DNA of 64,000 nt from an uncultured Isosphaeraceae bacterium. Lineage in GTDB: Bacteria > Planctomycetota > Planctomycetia > Isosphaerales > Isosphaeraceae. Below are positions 1 to 7,844 of the stretch, in pieces. The position numbers and the translations under genes were made by a program. How positions within the stretch are numbered: the first letter of the stretch is position 1; each line of letters opens with the position of its first letter. The stretch is taken from assembly GCA_945957605.1 (NCBI GenBank), contig CAMFLR010000002.1, positions 124,001 through 188,000 on the forward strand, given 5' to 3'. The notes beneath the pieces were generated by a model. That model searched no databases and was not told where the DNA came from. It was given only the letters and a program-made list of their open reading frames with translations.

Positions 1-1
1 G

Positions 2-166
2 CACGCCTTGCATCCGCAAATCGGCGAAAGTGCCACAGCATACGCTCCAAACCTCCGCTATTTCGTCATCTGGAACTACGCGATCTTCTATCGGCCCATT
101 CCCGAGGGCATCGAAATCATCCGCATGATTCACGGTGCGCGAGATATTCCAAAGCTCTTCGGTTAA
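2..166 (+). CDS. RelE/ParE-family toxin, C-terminal part
   Basis: Only the last 54 codons lie in the window; the start is off the left edge. The readable tail contains FVIWNYAIFYRP followed by IEIIRMIHGARDI, which matches the C-terminal beta-sheet of ParE/RelE-type toxins, where a Y-x-I-F-Y-R-P strand precedes an I-x-R-V-x-H-G-x-R-D-I strand. Family members are either mRNA interferases (RelE) or gyrase inhibitors (ParE). This R-D-I ending is commoner in ParE-like proteins, but the subgroup cannot be fixed from a fragment. The partner antitoxin, normally directly upstream, would lie outside the window. Confidence 0.8.
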   Translation, partial: HALHPQIGESATAYAPNLRYFVIWNYAIFYRPIPEGIEIIRMIHGARDIPKLFG

Positions 167-326
167 CACGCAATGGCGAGGATAACATCGCCCAACCACC
201 AGTCGCGGCGACCGACTGAGCTTGCCCGATTGGAGCGATTCGGGTATCTGAACGGCCAAGGATTTTCGACCCGAGTCTGGGGTCGTGGTCGTCTTTCCGC
301 AGGCCCGTTCCTTCAAGGGTGATCCG

Positions 327-1628
327 ATGGATGTCGGCCGACTCGCACGTCGATATACCAAATTGATCGCCGCGTTTGCCGCGTGTCCTCTCCTCACGCT
401 CTCCGCTGGCTGCAACGCGGTCCCCGCGTCTGCCCGGATCATCCCTCAAAACACGGATTTCCGCACGCAGGCTACAACCTCGAGCGGGCTTGATAGCAAA
501 GTCACGTCGATCGACGAAATCGCCCAGGAAACTCCGGGCAAACCAAAGCTTGCATTCGACCAGCTCGACGAAATCTCGCCACTGCCGCCCTCGCTGAAAC
601 GTCCCGAAGGCGCCAAGCTCGACGAACCGCCGCCCGGAGTCGTAATTACCCCGCGACCCATCGATTTACCACGTCCAGCAAGCACGCCGACGATTCCGGA
701 ACCTGCGAAAGATCCAAGCGTGCGTCTCGTCGGACTGAACGTCGACGAATCGACAAAGCCGGCGCCGTCAGTCACGCTTACACCGGCCCCTGCTCCTGCC
801 GAAACGAAGCCAGACACCACTCCTCCCGCGACGCCCACTCCACTTCCTCCGGCCGAGGCCAAAAAAGAACCAGCGCCCAAGGCCGAGCCGCCCGCAGCCG
901 TCGTCGCGAAGCCCGAACCGGCCCCGACGCCTGAATCAGAGCCCCTTGTGAAGAAAACGCCCGAAGAAATCTGGCGTGAAGAGGTGCAGTCGCTTCGCGC
1001 AGTGGCTCGCGATCGTGCTCAGAGCCCGCAAACCGGCGGACCGAACTGGAATGTCCGCGAGCGGTTGCTGGCGTGGCTCTCGGAGCCCGATATCGACCCT
1101 GATGCTCGTTCGTCAGACGACGTCGCGCAAGGTCGCGCAGTGCTCAAGGGACTCGCCGCCGTTCTCGATCCCAAGGCGACGAACCACGGGTCCGAAATTC
1201 GCGAGGCGATCGCCACGCTCGAGTCGCACGCGCCGCTCGAAGTCACCGACCTCAAGCTCGTGCGCATGGTCCGCGGCTTCGGTGATATCGACCCGCTCGA
1301 ACCGCCGGTCCGCAAGTCGGGCCAGGCCGTTGTGCTCTATTCCGAGCTGAACGGCCTCGCCTATGAGCCGGCGGGAACCGGTTATCGTTCACGAGTTGCC
1401 GCGGAAGTTGAACTACTGCCAGAATCGAGTAACTCACCGGTCTGGAAGCACAGCCTCGGCACGGCCGAAGATGCTTGCCGCAAGCGCCGCCGCGATTTTT
1501 ATGTCGGCCATCGCTTTACGCTGCCTGAATCACTCGAAGCCGGCACTTACCGCCTTCGTCTGACCGAACGCGACCTCGTTGCCGATCATGTGGCGACGAA
1601 GGAAACGAGCATCACGATCCTGAAATAA
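327..1628 (+). CDS. Proline-rich lipoprotein, function unknown
   Basis: This is a predicted 433-residue envelope lipoprotein. The chosen ATG follows an AAGGGTG ribosome-binding site and gives a basic N-region, a hydrophobic stretch and a lipobox LSAGC with Cys29. An earlier in-frame ATG at 285 would add 14 residues before the signal and has no comparable site. Residues about 90-230 are low-complexity Pro/Ala/Lys/Glu linker. Residues about 235-433 form a compact domain that begins WREEVQSLRAVARDRA and ends in beta-rich sequence (ETSITILK). I recognise no named family. The layout suggests an outer-membrane-anchored protein with a flexible spacer and a distal globular domain. It is convergent with the tig-clpP operon. 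Confidence 0.75.
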   Translation: MDVGRLARRYTKLIAAFAACPLLTLSAGCNAVPASARIIPQNTDFRTQATTSSGLDSKVTSIDEIAQETPGKPKLAFDQLDEISPLPPSLKRPEGAKLDEPPPGVVITPRPIDLPRPASTPTIPEPAKDPSVRLVGLNVDESTKPAPSVTLTPAPAPAETKPDTTPPATPTPLPPAEAKKEPAPKAEPPAAVVAKPEPAPTPESEPLVKKTPEEIWREEVQSLRAVARDRAQSPQTGGPNWNVRERLLAWLSEPDIDPDARSSDDVAQGRAVLKGLAAVLDPKATNHGSEIREAIATLESHAPLEVTDLKLVRMVRGFGDIDPLEPPVRKSGQAVVLYSELNGLAYEPAGTGYRSRVAAEVELLPESSNSPVWKHSLGTAEDACRKRRRDFYVGHRFTLPESLEAGTYRLRLTERDLVADHVATKETSITILK

Positions 1629-1660
1629 AAAAACGCACTGGTCGTACTCAACCGGTGTGT
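1624..1660 (-). terminator. Intrinsic terminator, distal of two after clpP
   Basis: Read on the minus strand, ACACACCGGT and ACCAGTGCGT form a 10-bp stem (two G-U pairs) with an 8-base loop. A run of seven T and then ATTT follows. It lies past the first terminator of the minus-strand tig-clpP-clpP operon and next to the end of the convergent lipoprotein gene. Confidence 0.7.
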
Positions 1661-1746
1661 TGACCGTCACTTAGGGCACACTTGTGGAATACCGCCAGTG
1701 ACACCCGACGGTCCAATTTCGACCGTGACCCCAAACAGATCAGAAG

Positions 1747-1786
1747 CAAAAAAAACGCCTCGCCCCCAAACGTGGGAACGAGGCGT
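1747..1786 (-). terminator. Intrinsic terminator of the tig-clpP-clpP operon
   Basis: On the minus strand ACGCCTCG (1779-1786) pairs perfectly with CGAGGCGT (1755-1762) and is followed by eight T residues. The stem starts 38 bases beyond the stop of the last clpP gene. The loop carries TTCCCACG, also seen in the inverted repeat at 21408-21432. Confidence 0.85.
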
Positions 1787-1823
1787 CTCTTGAAACTCAA
1801 GTCTCAAAGATTGCGGAACGCAA

Positions 1824-2429
1824 TCAGGAGCCGGTGCCCGGCAGGATTGGCTGCCGCTCGATGACGTTGTCGATCAGGCCGTATTCCTTCGCCTCTTCGG
1901 GCGACATGAAGCGGTCGCGATCGGTATCTTCTTCGAGGCGGGCGAGCGTCTGGCCGGTGTGGCGCTGATAGATGCCATTGAGTTGCTTCTTCATGCGGAT
2001 GAATTCTTCCGCGTGAATCAGAATCTCGGTGGCAGTCCCTTCCATGCCGGCGAGCGGCTGGTGGATCATGATCCGGCCGTGCGGCAGGGCGAAACGCTTG
2101 TTCTTGGCACCGGCGGCGAGCAGGAGCGAGCCCATGCTGGCACACTGGCCGATGCAGTAAGTGGCGACGTCGCACGGCACGAATTGCATCGTGTCGTAGA
2201 TCGCCATGCCCGAGGTCACGCTACCGCCCGGGCTGTTGATATAGAGATGAATGTCGGCCTTCGAGTCTTGCTGGGCCAGCACAAGAAGCTGCGCCACGAC
2301 GACGTTCGCAACCTGGTCGTCGATGGCCGTACCCAGAATGATGATCCGGTCTTGAAGCAGGCGGGAATAGATATCCATCGCCCGCTCTTCGCGACCGTTC
2401 CGCTCGATGACGATCGGCACCAATGGCAT
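1824..2429 (-). CDS. clpP: ATP-dependent Clp protease proteolytic subunit (first paralogue)
   Basis: This 201-residue ClpP is the serine-protease chamber subunit that degrades substrates delivered by ClpX or ClpA/C. The serine motif [14 protein letters not shown], the histidine motif [11 protein letters not shown] and the aspartate region [15 protein letters not shown] are all intact, so the triad is complete. Length is normal for the family. AAAGGA precedes the ATG with about 10 bases spacing. It is the last gene of the minus-strand tig-clpP-clpP unit, 64 bases after the other clpP. No clpX or other ATPase is encoded in the window. Confidence 0.95.
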   Translation of the reverse strand: MPLVPIVIERNGREERAMDIYSRLLQDRIIILGTAIDDQVANVVVAQLLVLAQQDSKADIHLYINSPGGSVTSGMAIYDTMQFVPCDVATYCIGQCASMGSLLLAAGAKNKRFALPHGRIMIHQPLAGMEGTATEILIHAEEFIRMKKQLNGIYQRHTGQTLARLEEDTDRDRFMSPEEAKEYGLIDNVIERQPILPGTGS

Positions 2430-2493
2430 TGAGAATGTCCTTTAGGATTGGTTCGGTCGAATCGAAGTACGACGGAGAACGCGCGAAGACGGA

Positions 2494-3126
2494 TTAGCTC
2501 GTCGGGATGTTCTTGGTTTCCGAAACCGGGATGTGACCGACAACATCGTCGACGATGCCGTATTCCTTGGCCTGCAGGGCCGTCATGTAACGGTCGCGTT
2601 CGGTGTCTCGGGCCACCTTGTCGTAAGGCTGGCTGGTGTGCTTGGCGAGGATCTCGTTGATATCCTTCTTGTTCGCCAGGATTTCCTGGGCCTGAATCTC
2701 GATATCAGAGATCTGGCCGCCAACCTGTCCGTGCGGCTGGTGGATCATCACCTTCGAGTGCGGCAGGGCGAAGCGGCGCCCCTTGGTGCCGCCGGCGAGC
2801 AGAATCGCGGCGCCCGAGGCTGCCATGCCGATGCAATAGGTCGCAATCGGGCACTCGATGAACTGCATCGTGTCGTAGATCGCCAGCGTGCTATAGACGC
2901 TGCCGCCAGGGCTGTTGATGTACAGACTGATGCCCTGCGACTTGTTCTCATACTGCAAGAACAGGAACTTCATCACGAGCGAGTTCGCGACGGCATCGTT
3001 GATGACGCCTTCGAGAAACACGATCCGGTTCTCGAGGAGCAGGTCGCCGAGCGTCATCTGACGCTGCCGCGCGTAGTCGCGATAGCGCTGAAGTGAGGGA
3101 GGCGAAAGCGGCTGATCGAAGGTCAT
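2494..3126 (-). CDS. clpP: ATP-dependent Clp protease proteolytic subunit (second paralogue)
   Basis: This is a 210-residue ClpP paralogue. The ATG at 3126 follows AGAGGACC and starts MTFDQPLSPPS; upstream in-frame codons encode arginine-rich sequence foreign to ClpP and were excluded. The catalytic Ser sits in GMAASGAAILLAGG, where the usual Ser-Met-Gly is Ser-Gly-Ala. The His (KVMIHQPHGQ) and Asp (ARDTERDRYM) regions are present. The divergence around the serine and the longer N-terminus suggest a specialised subunit that may form mixed rings with the neighbouring ClpP, as multi-ClpP bacteria can do. That is inference. Confidence 0.93.
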   Translation of the reverse strand: MTFDQPLSPPSLQRYRDYARQRQMTLGDLLLENRIVFLEGVINDAVANSLVMKFLFLQYENKSQGISLYINSPGGSVYSTLAIYDTMQFIECPIATYCIGMAASGAAILLAGGTKGRRFALPHSKVMIHQPHGQVGGQISDIEIQAQEILANKKDINEILAKHTSQPYDKVARDTERDRYMTALQAKEYGIVDDVVGHIPVSETKNIPTS

Positions 3127-3466
3127 GTGCGACGGTCCTCTGGGACGCGGCCCGGGTACCACTGGGAAGCGGCGAGAACGGGCCATGCCGGTTGAGCGAA
3201 CGAACGAACAATTCGAGGCGCGGGGACCGATCGTGATCACAAACGCCGGGCGAATGCCCGCGGGTCATGCGGCGATCGAAACGGGCGACATTCGTTCGGA
3301 GCGATGAACTGGGGAAACCGACCCCAAACTTACCATTTGGGGGTCGTTTCCGCACATCTCATCTCGGTCGCGAGTTCCGACCCGTTGCTGGATCGTTCGC
3401 GCAACGGGCCGGAGAGTCAAGAGGTGAACACGCCGGACCGGCTGGTCCGGCGCCATTCCAATCCGT
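3127..3466 (-). promoter_or_regulatory. 340-base gap between tig and clpP with a long hairpin
   Basis: No gene is evident. At 3313-3351 the arms GGAAACCGACCCCAAA and TTTGGGGGTCGTTTCC form an inverted repeat with a 7-base loop and one bulge. There is no T-run on the minus strand, so it is not a classic terminator. It could attenuate or stabilise the transcript between tig and clpP, or mark the start of a separate clpP promoter region. A small hairpin CGGGCGAATGCCCG lies at 3248-3261. Confidence 0.5.
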
Positions 3467-4939
3467 TCAGGACGCGTCCGCGGCGTTCTCTTCCGCGGCG
3501 GGTTCTTCCTCGGTCGCCGTGCCGACGGTCTCGTCGAGCGTGGCGACTTCCTTTTCAGCGGCGAGGTCAACGTCCTCGAACTTGACGTACTCGATGATCT
3601 TGTCGATCGTCTTCCGTTCGAGAACCTGCGAAGCAAGCGCCTCGGCGAGGTTTTCCTTCTCCACCCGGGCACGAATCCGGCGGACCGACTCGTCCGACTT
3701 CCGCGCCAAGGCTTCGATTTCGTCCTCGATGTCGCTGTCTTCGACCTTGATGTCTTCCGCTTCGGCGATCTTCGCGAGCAGGAAGAAGCCCTTCAGGCTC
3801 TGCAGGGTCGATTCGTGTGCGTTCGCACGCAGCTCGGCCTCACGCGCCTTGATGTCGTTCGGGTTCAGGCCGCTCTGCTGCAGCTCATGAACGCGACGGC
3901 GAAGGGTCGCCTTTTCCTGACGCGAGACGAGGTCAGCGGGCAGGTCGATCGGCGTTCCGGCAACGAGCTGATCGATAATGTTCTCGCGAACCGCGTCACG
4001 CTTCTGGAACTCGAGACGACGCTCGAGAATGCCCTTGAGCGTCTCGCGAAGCTCTTCCTCGGAGTCGAATCCAAGGTCGCTCAGGAACTGACGGTTCACC
4101 TCGGGCAGACGCAAGGTCTTGAGGTCGTGAACCACGAACTCAACCTGGATCTTCTGGCCGCGGAGGCGGGCGTCGGGCGAAGACGAACCGATTTCCGCGT
4201 CGGCATTGCGGGATTCACCCGGCTTGATGCCGCCGAGAATCGTGTCGAGGTTCGGCACCTTGCCGTCCTGGAATCGCAGCTCGCTCTGAAGGCGGAACTG
4301 CACTTCCTTCGCTTCGTTGAGCGGCTCGCCGTCCTTCGAGAACTTGAGGTCGGCCGTCACGAAGTCGCCAGCAGCCGCGCCACCTTCGAGCTTGGGCACG
4401 AGCTGGGCATAGCTTTCGAGGAAGGTGCGGAACTGCGTGTCGACGTCGGCATCCGTGATCGTCTTGTTCGGCCGCTTCACGGTCAGCGACTTGTAGTCGG
4501 GAACCGCGAACTCGGGGCGCACCTCAACCTCGATCTCGAACTTCATCGGGCCGCTCTCGGGCAGCTCGATCGCCGCAACGTCAAGCTGCGGCTGCGAGAT
4601 CGGATTCAGCTTGTAGTCTTCGTCAAGCTGTTCCAGGCTGGTCATCAGCAAGGTTTGCTTGACCTGATTCGCCACTTCCTTACGGAACCGTCGCTCAACC
4701 AGCCCCTTGGGCGCGTGGCCGGGACGGAAACCCGGAACGTGGGCCTCGCGGGTCATTTCACCCAGCGATTCCTTGAACTGCTTCTCGACGTCTTCGCGAG
4801 GAATGGCGACCTTGACGTGCTTCTTGCAAGGTCCTACATCCTCGATCGAAACCTCGAGGGCGAGCTTGACCTTAGGTGTTTCCGTCTCCGTCTCAACAGC
4901 GGAGACGGGAGAGTCCAGGTCGTGTTCCCCGGTGCTCAT
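3467..4939 (-). CDS. tig: Trigger factor, ribosome-associated chaperone and prolyl isomerase
   Basis: Trigger factor binds at the ribosome exit tunnel and assists folding of nascent chains. The 490-residue protein has the N-terminal ribosome-binding domain with the signature GFRPGHAPKGLVERRF (close to the GFRxGxxP loop), a central FKBP-type segment (DFVTADLKFSKDGEPL) and a helical C-terminal chaperone domain. It ends in an acidic tail rich in Glu and Ala, which makes it longer than the common 430-450 residues. GAGGAAGG lies upstream of the ATG. It is first in the minus-strand unit with two clpP genes, the usual linkage of nascent-chain chaperone and protease. Confidence 0.95.
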   Translation of the reverse strand: MSTGEHDLDSPVSAVETETETPKVKLALEVSIEDVGPCKKHVKVAIPREDVEKQFKESLGEMTREAHVPGFRPGHAPKGLVERRFRKEVANQVKQTLLMTSLEQLDEDYKLNPISQPQLDVAAIELPESGPMKFEIEVEVRPEFAVPDYKSLTVKRPNKTITDADVDTQFRTFLESYAQLVPKLEGGAAAGDFVTADLKFSKDGEPLNEAKEVQFRLQSELRFQDGKVPNLDTILGGIKPGESRNADAEIGSSSPDARLRGQKIQVEFVVHDLKTLRLPEVNRQFLSDLGFDSEEELRETLKGILERRLEFQKRDAVRENIIDQLVAGTPIDLPADLVSRQEKATLRRRVHELQQSGLNPNDIKAREAELRANAHESTLQSLKGFFLLAKIAEAEDIKVEDSDIEDEIEALARKSDESVRRIRARVEKENLAEALASQVLERKTIDKIIEYVKFEDVDLAAEKEVATLDETVGTATEEEPAAEENAADAS

Positions 4940-5044
4940 CGACAGCCTTCCTCGAGCGTCAACCGGCCGGGATGGATCATTCCGCCATCACGCACCCGAC
5001 GCGTTCGAGCGTAAGCCGCCAGCCGGTATTTGACCAATAAAAAA

Positions 5045-5119
5045 TGGAGCGGGAGAAGGGATTTGAACCCTCGACAACCACGTTGGCAACGTGGCGCTCT
5101 ACCCCTGAGCTACTCCCGC
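5045..5119 (-). tRNA. tRNA-Gly (anticodon GCC)
   Basis: The minus strand folds as a full cloverleaf. The acceptor arms are GCGGGAG and CTCCCGC, the D-arm is AGCTCAGGGGTAGAGC, and the anticodon stem CCACG/CGTGG encloses TTGCCAA with anticodon GCC. The T-loop is TTCAAAT. The CCA end is genome-encoded at 5045-5047. Confidence 0.97.
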
Positions 5120-5200
5120 TCGTATACTAAACGGCCAAAAGCAGCCGTTTAGCGTGTACCAAATTGTCACAACAACCATTTGCTGGCCGAAGTAAGACTA

Positions 5201-5228
5201 AGTATAGAAACCTCAATCGAGATTGCAA
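5201..5228 (-). promoter_or_regulatory. Candidate promoter and leader hairpin of tRNA-Gly
   Basis: On the minus strand TTGCAA (5223-5228) and TATACT (5201-5206) are separated by 16 bases, about 80 bases before the mature tRNA 5' end. Between them and the tRNA, TAAACGGC and GCCGTTTA (5128-5151) form a perfect 8-bp hairpin around CAAAAGCA. It may be part of the precursor leader removed during 5' processing. Confidence 0.5.
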
Positions 5229-5503
5229 GAAGTTTCTAAGAAATCACCCAAAAGGTGATTGCAAACCCTTACAGTGAAATGATTTGAATTCACAGCTCCT
5301 GCGTTGCACAGCTCTCGGGTACTGCCACATTCCGACCGATTTTGCCCAGGCTCGCTTCGAGGGATTGCGACCGACTCCTTAGCGAGTTACGCTAACAATT
5401 AACTCATCTTCTTAACGTGGGAAATCACTCCCACGTTTTCCCGTGTGTTGCACCGTCCCCATCTCATTTCATTACTGATGCTGATGGCAAGGATTCGACG
5501 GCC
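5229..5503 (+). promoter_or_regulatory. Leader region upstream of the FHA gene
   Basis: No gene is evident. A perfect 9-bp hairpin AACGTGGGA/TCCCACGTT (5414-5437, loop AATCAC) is followed by TTTCCC. It could end a short upstream transcript or sit in the 5' leader of the FHA gene 66 bases downstream. A weaker hairpin AATCACC/GGTGATT lies at 5242-5260. No convincing sigma-70 promoter was found. Confidence 0.4.
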
Positions 5504-6181
5504 ATGGACTTTCAGCTTGTCGTCATTCGCGGAAGAAGTGCATCCACGGCGATCAAACTGCCCGACGGCGTTGTGACCGCAGGCCGGCAGGACGACTGCG
5601 AGGTGCGCATCAAGTCGTCCCAAGTCAGCCGCAAGCATTGCCAGCTTTTCGAAAAGCACGGCATGCTGCTCGTCAAAGATCTTGGCAGTTCGAACGGCAC
5701 GTTCGTCAACGGTAAGAAGGTCGAAGGCCAGCGCGTGATGGAACCGGGCGACGAACTCGGCATCGGCCCGATCGTCTTCCGCGTCGAAAAGATCGGCCAG
5801 CCGCTCCCGGACAAGCCCGAAACTCCCTCGGGTGCCAAGAAGGCCAGCGACACGGCCATTGCCGAAGCCGTCCCTCTCGCAGATGCCGTGGAAGTCGGCG
5901 GCGACGACGATTTCGAGATCGATTTCGACGAGGAACCGGTCGTCACGTCTCCGTCCGACGACTTCGATCTCGACTTTGGCGACGACGACGCAGCCGCACT
6001 CCTCAGCAATCCCGCCGAGAAGACTCCAGAACCCGCTGCGCCCGCCGCTCCTACGAAACCCGCCGCCAAGAAGAAGGAAGAAGAAGCCCCGCTCCCCACC
6101 GCCCCGGCCGAACAAGCCGGCAGCGGCGACGAGGCAGTGGCCGACTTCCTGTTCGGAATTAAACTTGATGACGACGAATGA
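5504..6181 (+). CDS. FHA-domain protein with acidic and Ala/Pro-rich tail
   Basis: This is a 225-residue cytoplasmic protein. Residues about 1-95 are a forkhead-associated domain, which binds phosphothreonine peptides: GxVTAGRQDDCEVRI, then SQVSRKHCQLF and LGSSNGTFVNGKKV are the three canonical FHA motifs, with the Arg and Ser-Arg-Lys-His binding residues present. Residues about 115-170 are strongly acidic (DDDFEIDFDEE and DDFDLDFGDDD), and residues about 175-205 are an Ala/Pro/Lys linker. The C-terminal GDEAVADFLFGIKLDDDE could be a short binding motif. The ATG at 5504 begins the FHA fold; an upstream in-frame ATG at 5417 overlaps the leader hairpin and is less likely. No kinase is adjacent. 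Confidence 0.85.
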   Translation: MDFQLVVIRGRSASTAIKLPDGVVTAGRQDDCEVRIKSSQVSRKHCQLFEKHGMLLVKDLGSSNGTFVNGKKVEGQRVMEPGDELGIGPIVFRVEKIGQPLPDKPETPSGAKKASDTAIAEAVPLADAVEVGGDDDFEIDFDEEPVVTSPSDDFDLDFGDDDAAALLSNPAEKTPEPAAPAAPTKPAAKKKEEEAPLPTAPAEQAGSGDEAVADFLFGIKLDDDE

Positions 6182-6232
6182 TGCCTGGTAATGGCATCGA
6201 TTCTCGCCAAGCTATCACTGTTAACAACGATA

Positions 6233-6264
6233 CGGGCGACCTCTCACAAGAGGCCGCCCGTTTT
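6233..6264 (+). terminator. Intrinsic terminator of the FHA gene
   Basis: CGGGCGACCTCT and AGAGGCCGCCCG form a 12-bp stem with one mismatch and a CACA loop. TTTTC follows directly. It lies about 50 bases after the FHA stop codon. Confidence 0.85.
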
Positions 6265-6679
6265 CGTGTTCGGTTGCGTGTAGATTGGTGCGTTTTGTGA
6301 CATACCATTGTCGCTGATCGATCTTGGACCGGCATCAATTTCGCAAGCCAAACGGGCGCCGACGCACACCTTTGTGGTTCGTGACCAAAAGTCACGGCAA
6401 ACAGCCTTGTTGCTTTGACGCACCATTCATGCATTCGAGATTGAATTTAGTGTTCTAGCGGTCAACATTTGGCAAATTCGAGCGTAGAAAGGGAGGTTCA
6501 CGGTGTCCCCGCGCAAGTGTTTGTGCGTTTTATGTACGTCGTGAGTTTTTTTGTTGACATACCCTCACCTGAGCTATAAATAGCAGCCTCTGCAAGTGGG
6601 TTTTTCGAGCCAGCGGGCATGCCGCCGCTGGCTTAGTGGGTCGGCTGGTTTTATCGCTTCATCTTCAGAGGATGCGTGT
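6265..6679 (+). promoter_or_regulatory. Upstream region and promoter of the dyad-less XRE regulator
   Basis: No gene is evident. A seven-T tract runs into GTTGACAT; TTGACA (6554-6559) serves as -35, and TATAAA/TAAATA (6575-6582) as -10 with 15-17 bases spacing. The transcript would start near 6588. The T7-GTTGAC arrangement recurs at 17649-17661 before another gene. The rest (6265-6540) is A/T-richer than the coding regions and shows no repeat I can identify. Confidence 0.6.
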
Positions 6680-7504
6680 ATGGCGCGACGTAAAAATGCT
6701 CCGGACCTCGTCAAAGTCAAATGTAGTGTCGCCGATCGGTTGCGCGAGATTCGTACTGAGCTCTACGGCGAGCGCGGAGGTCCCGAACTGGCGCGTCAGC
6801 TCAATCTGCCCGTTCGTACCTGGTATAACTACGAGGCAGGTGTCACCGTTCCGGCCGAAGTCATTCTTCGCCTGATCGAACTGACGTCGGTCGAAGCAAC
6901 CTGGTTGCTTCACGGTAGCGACCCCAAGTTCCGTCGCGACGCGGTTGGCTCGTCACTCGGCCAGCCAGGTGCTTCGGTTCAATCCGTTCTGCGCACCGCT
7001 TTGAAGCAACTCGAGCGGGGTGAAATCCCCCTGCGCGAAACGCCGCGGCTCTCGTCGGTCGTCTCGCAGGAAAGCGTCGAGGAAATCGCCAAGGGCACAG
7101 ATAAACATATCGTTCTCGTCGGTGTGGACGACTCGTTTCACGAGCCCCTCACATCCGACGCCGGTCCTCGCTTCATCGCCGCCCGACGCGAGTGGCAAGC
7201 CGCCGAAAGCGATCGCCGCTGTCTGCTCGTTCCCGACGATGCCATGGCGCCCTTGGTCGCACGAGGCGCGTACGTCGCCTACACCGACCAGGATCGGCCG
7301 CTGCTCGAGCTTGAAAATCGCCTGGTCGTCGTCTGGCGATCGGGGTATTCGCCGATTGTTCGCTGGTTCCAGCTTGCCGGACGCCTCGCCCTGCTCCGCG
7401 CAGAGAACGCCGCAACCAATCCGCCGAGCGAACTGATCGAGATCGATGGGTCGATCGATCCCGCACGCTTCCGCGCCGTCTCCTGGATCAGCACGCCCCG
7501 CTGA
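6680..7504 (+). CDS. XRE-type regulator with S24/LexA-like C-terminal domain lacking the catalytic dyad
   Basis: This is a 274-residue DNA-binding regulator. Residues about 15-75 form a helix-turn-helix of the CI/XRE type (LARQLNLPVRTWYNYEAG). Residues about 175-274 resemble the S24 peptidase fold of LexA/CI repressors. In those proteins a nucleophilic Ser lies in D-S-M-x-P and a Lys in V-K-R. Here the same places read DDAMAP (Ala188) and IVRWF (Arg228), so autocleavage should be impossible. The ATG at 6680 follows AGAGG. The gene is monocistronic with its own promoter, and converges on the P-II gene with a 28-base gap. The domain probably dimerises or senses a ligand; targets are unknown. 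Confidence 0.8.
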   Translation: MARRKNAPDLVKVKCSVADRLREIRTELYGERGGPELARQLNLPVRTWYNYEAGVTVPAEVILRLIELTSVEATWLLHGSDPKFRRDAVGSSLGQPGASVQSVLRTALKQLERGEIPLRETPRLSSVVSQESVEEIAKGTDKHIVLVGVDDSFHEPLTSDAGPRFIAARREWQAAESDRRCLLVPDDAMAPLVARGAYVAYTDQDRPLLELENRLVVVWRSGYSPIVRWFQLAGRLALLRAENAATNPPSELIEIDGSIDPARFRAVSWISTPR

Positions 7505-7532
7505 CTCCCCGCCTTCCACCCTCTCGAATTGT

Positions 7533-7844
7533 TCACCACTCGACATACTGATCAAGGCACGGCAGGACGATGATCTTGCCGTCGCCCATACGTCCGGTGC
7601 GCGCATGCGAGATGATCGCCTTCGTCGTCGCCGCCACGTCTTCATCGCGCACGAAGACCACAAGTTCGATCTTGGGCAAGAACGACGAGTTGTATTCACT
7701 CCCCAGGTAGCGATGCAGTCGCTCCTTCTGTCGGCCGAACCCCATTGCCTCGCGCACAGTTCCGCCCACGACGTCGATCGACTCGAGCGCCCGCAGTACG
7801 TTCGCAGCTTGAAACGGCTTGATCAGCGCAATGATTTGAACCAC
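7533..7844 (-). CDS. P-II family nitrogen-regulatory protein
   Basis: P-II proteins are trimeric sensors of ATP/ADP and 2-oxoglutarate that control nitrogen enzymes, transporters and kinases by T-loop contact. The 103-residue sequence has the family hallmarks: an N-terminal IALIKPF strand, GFGRQKERLHRYLGSEY entering the T-loop with the modifiable Tyr retained, FLPKIELVVFV, and the C-terminal ARTGRMGDGKI nucleotide-binding signature. The T-loop is otherwise divergent (LHRYLGSEYNSS). There is no glnA, amtB or glnD beside it, so its partner is not shown. It is transcribed convergently to the XRE-type regulator. Confidence 0.9.
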   Translation of the reverse strand: MVQIIALIKPFQAANVLRALESIDVVGGTVREAMGFGRQKERLHRYLGSEYNSSFLPKIELVVFVRDEDVAATTKAIISHARTGRMGDGKIIVLPCLDQYVEW

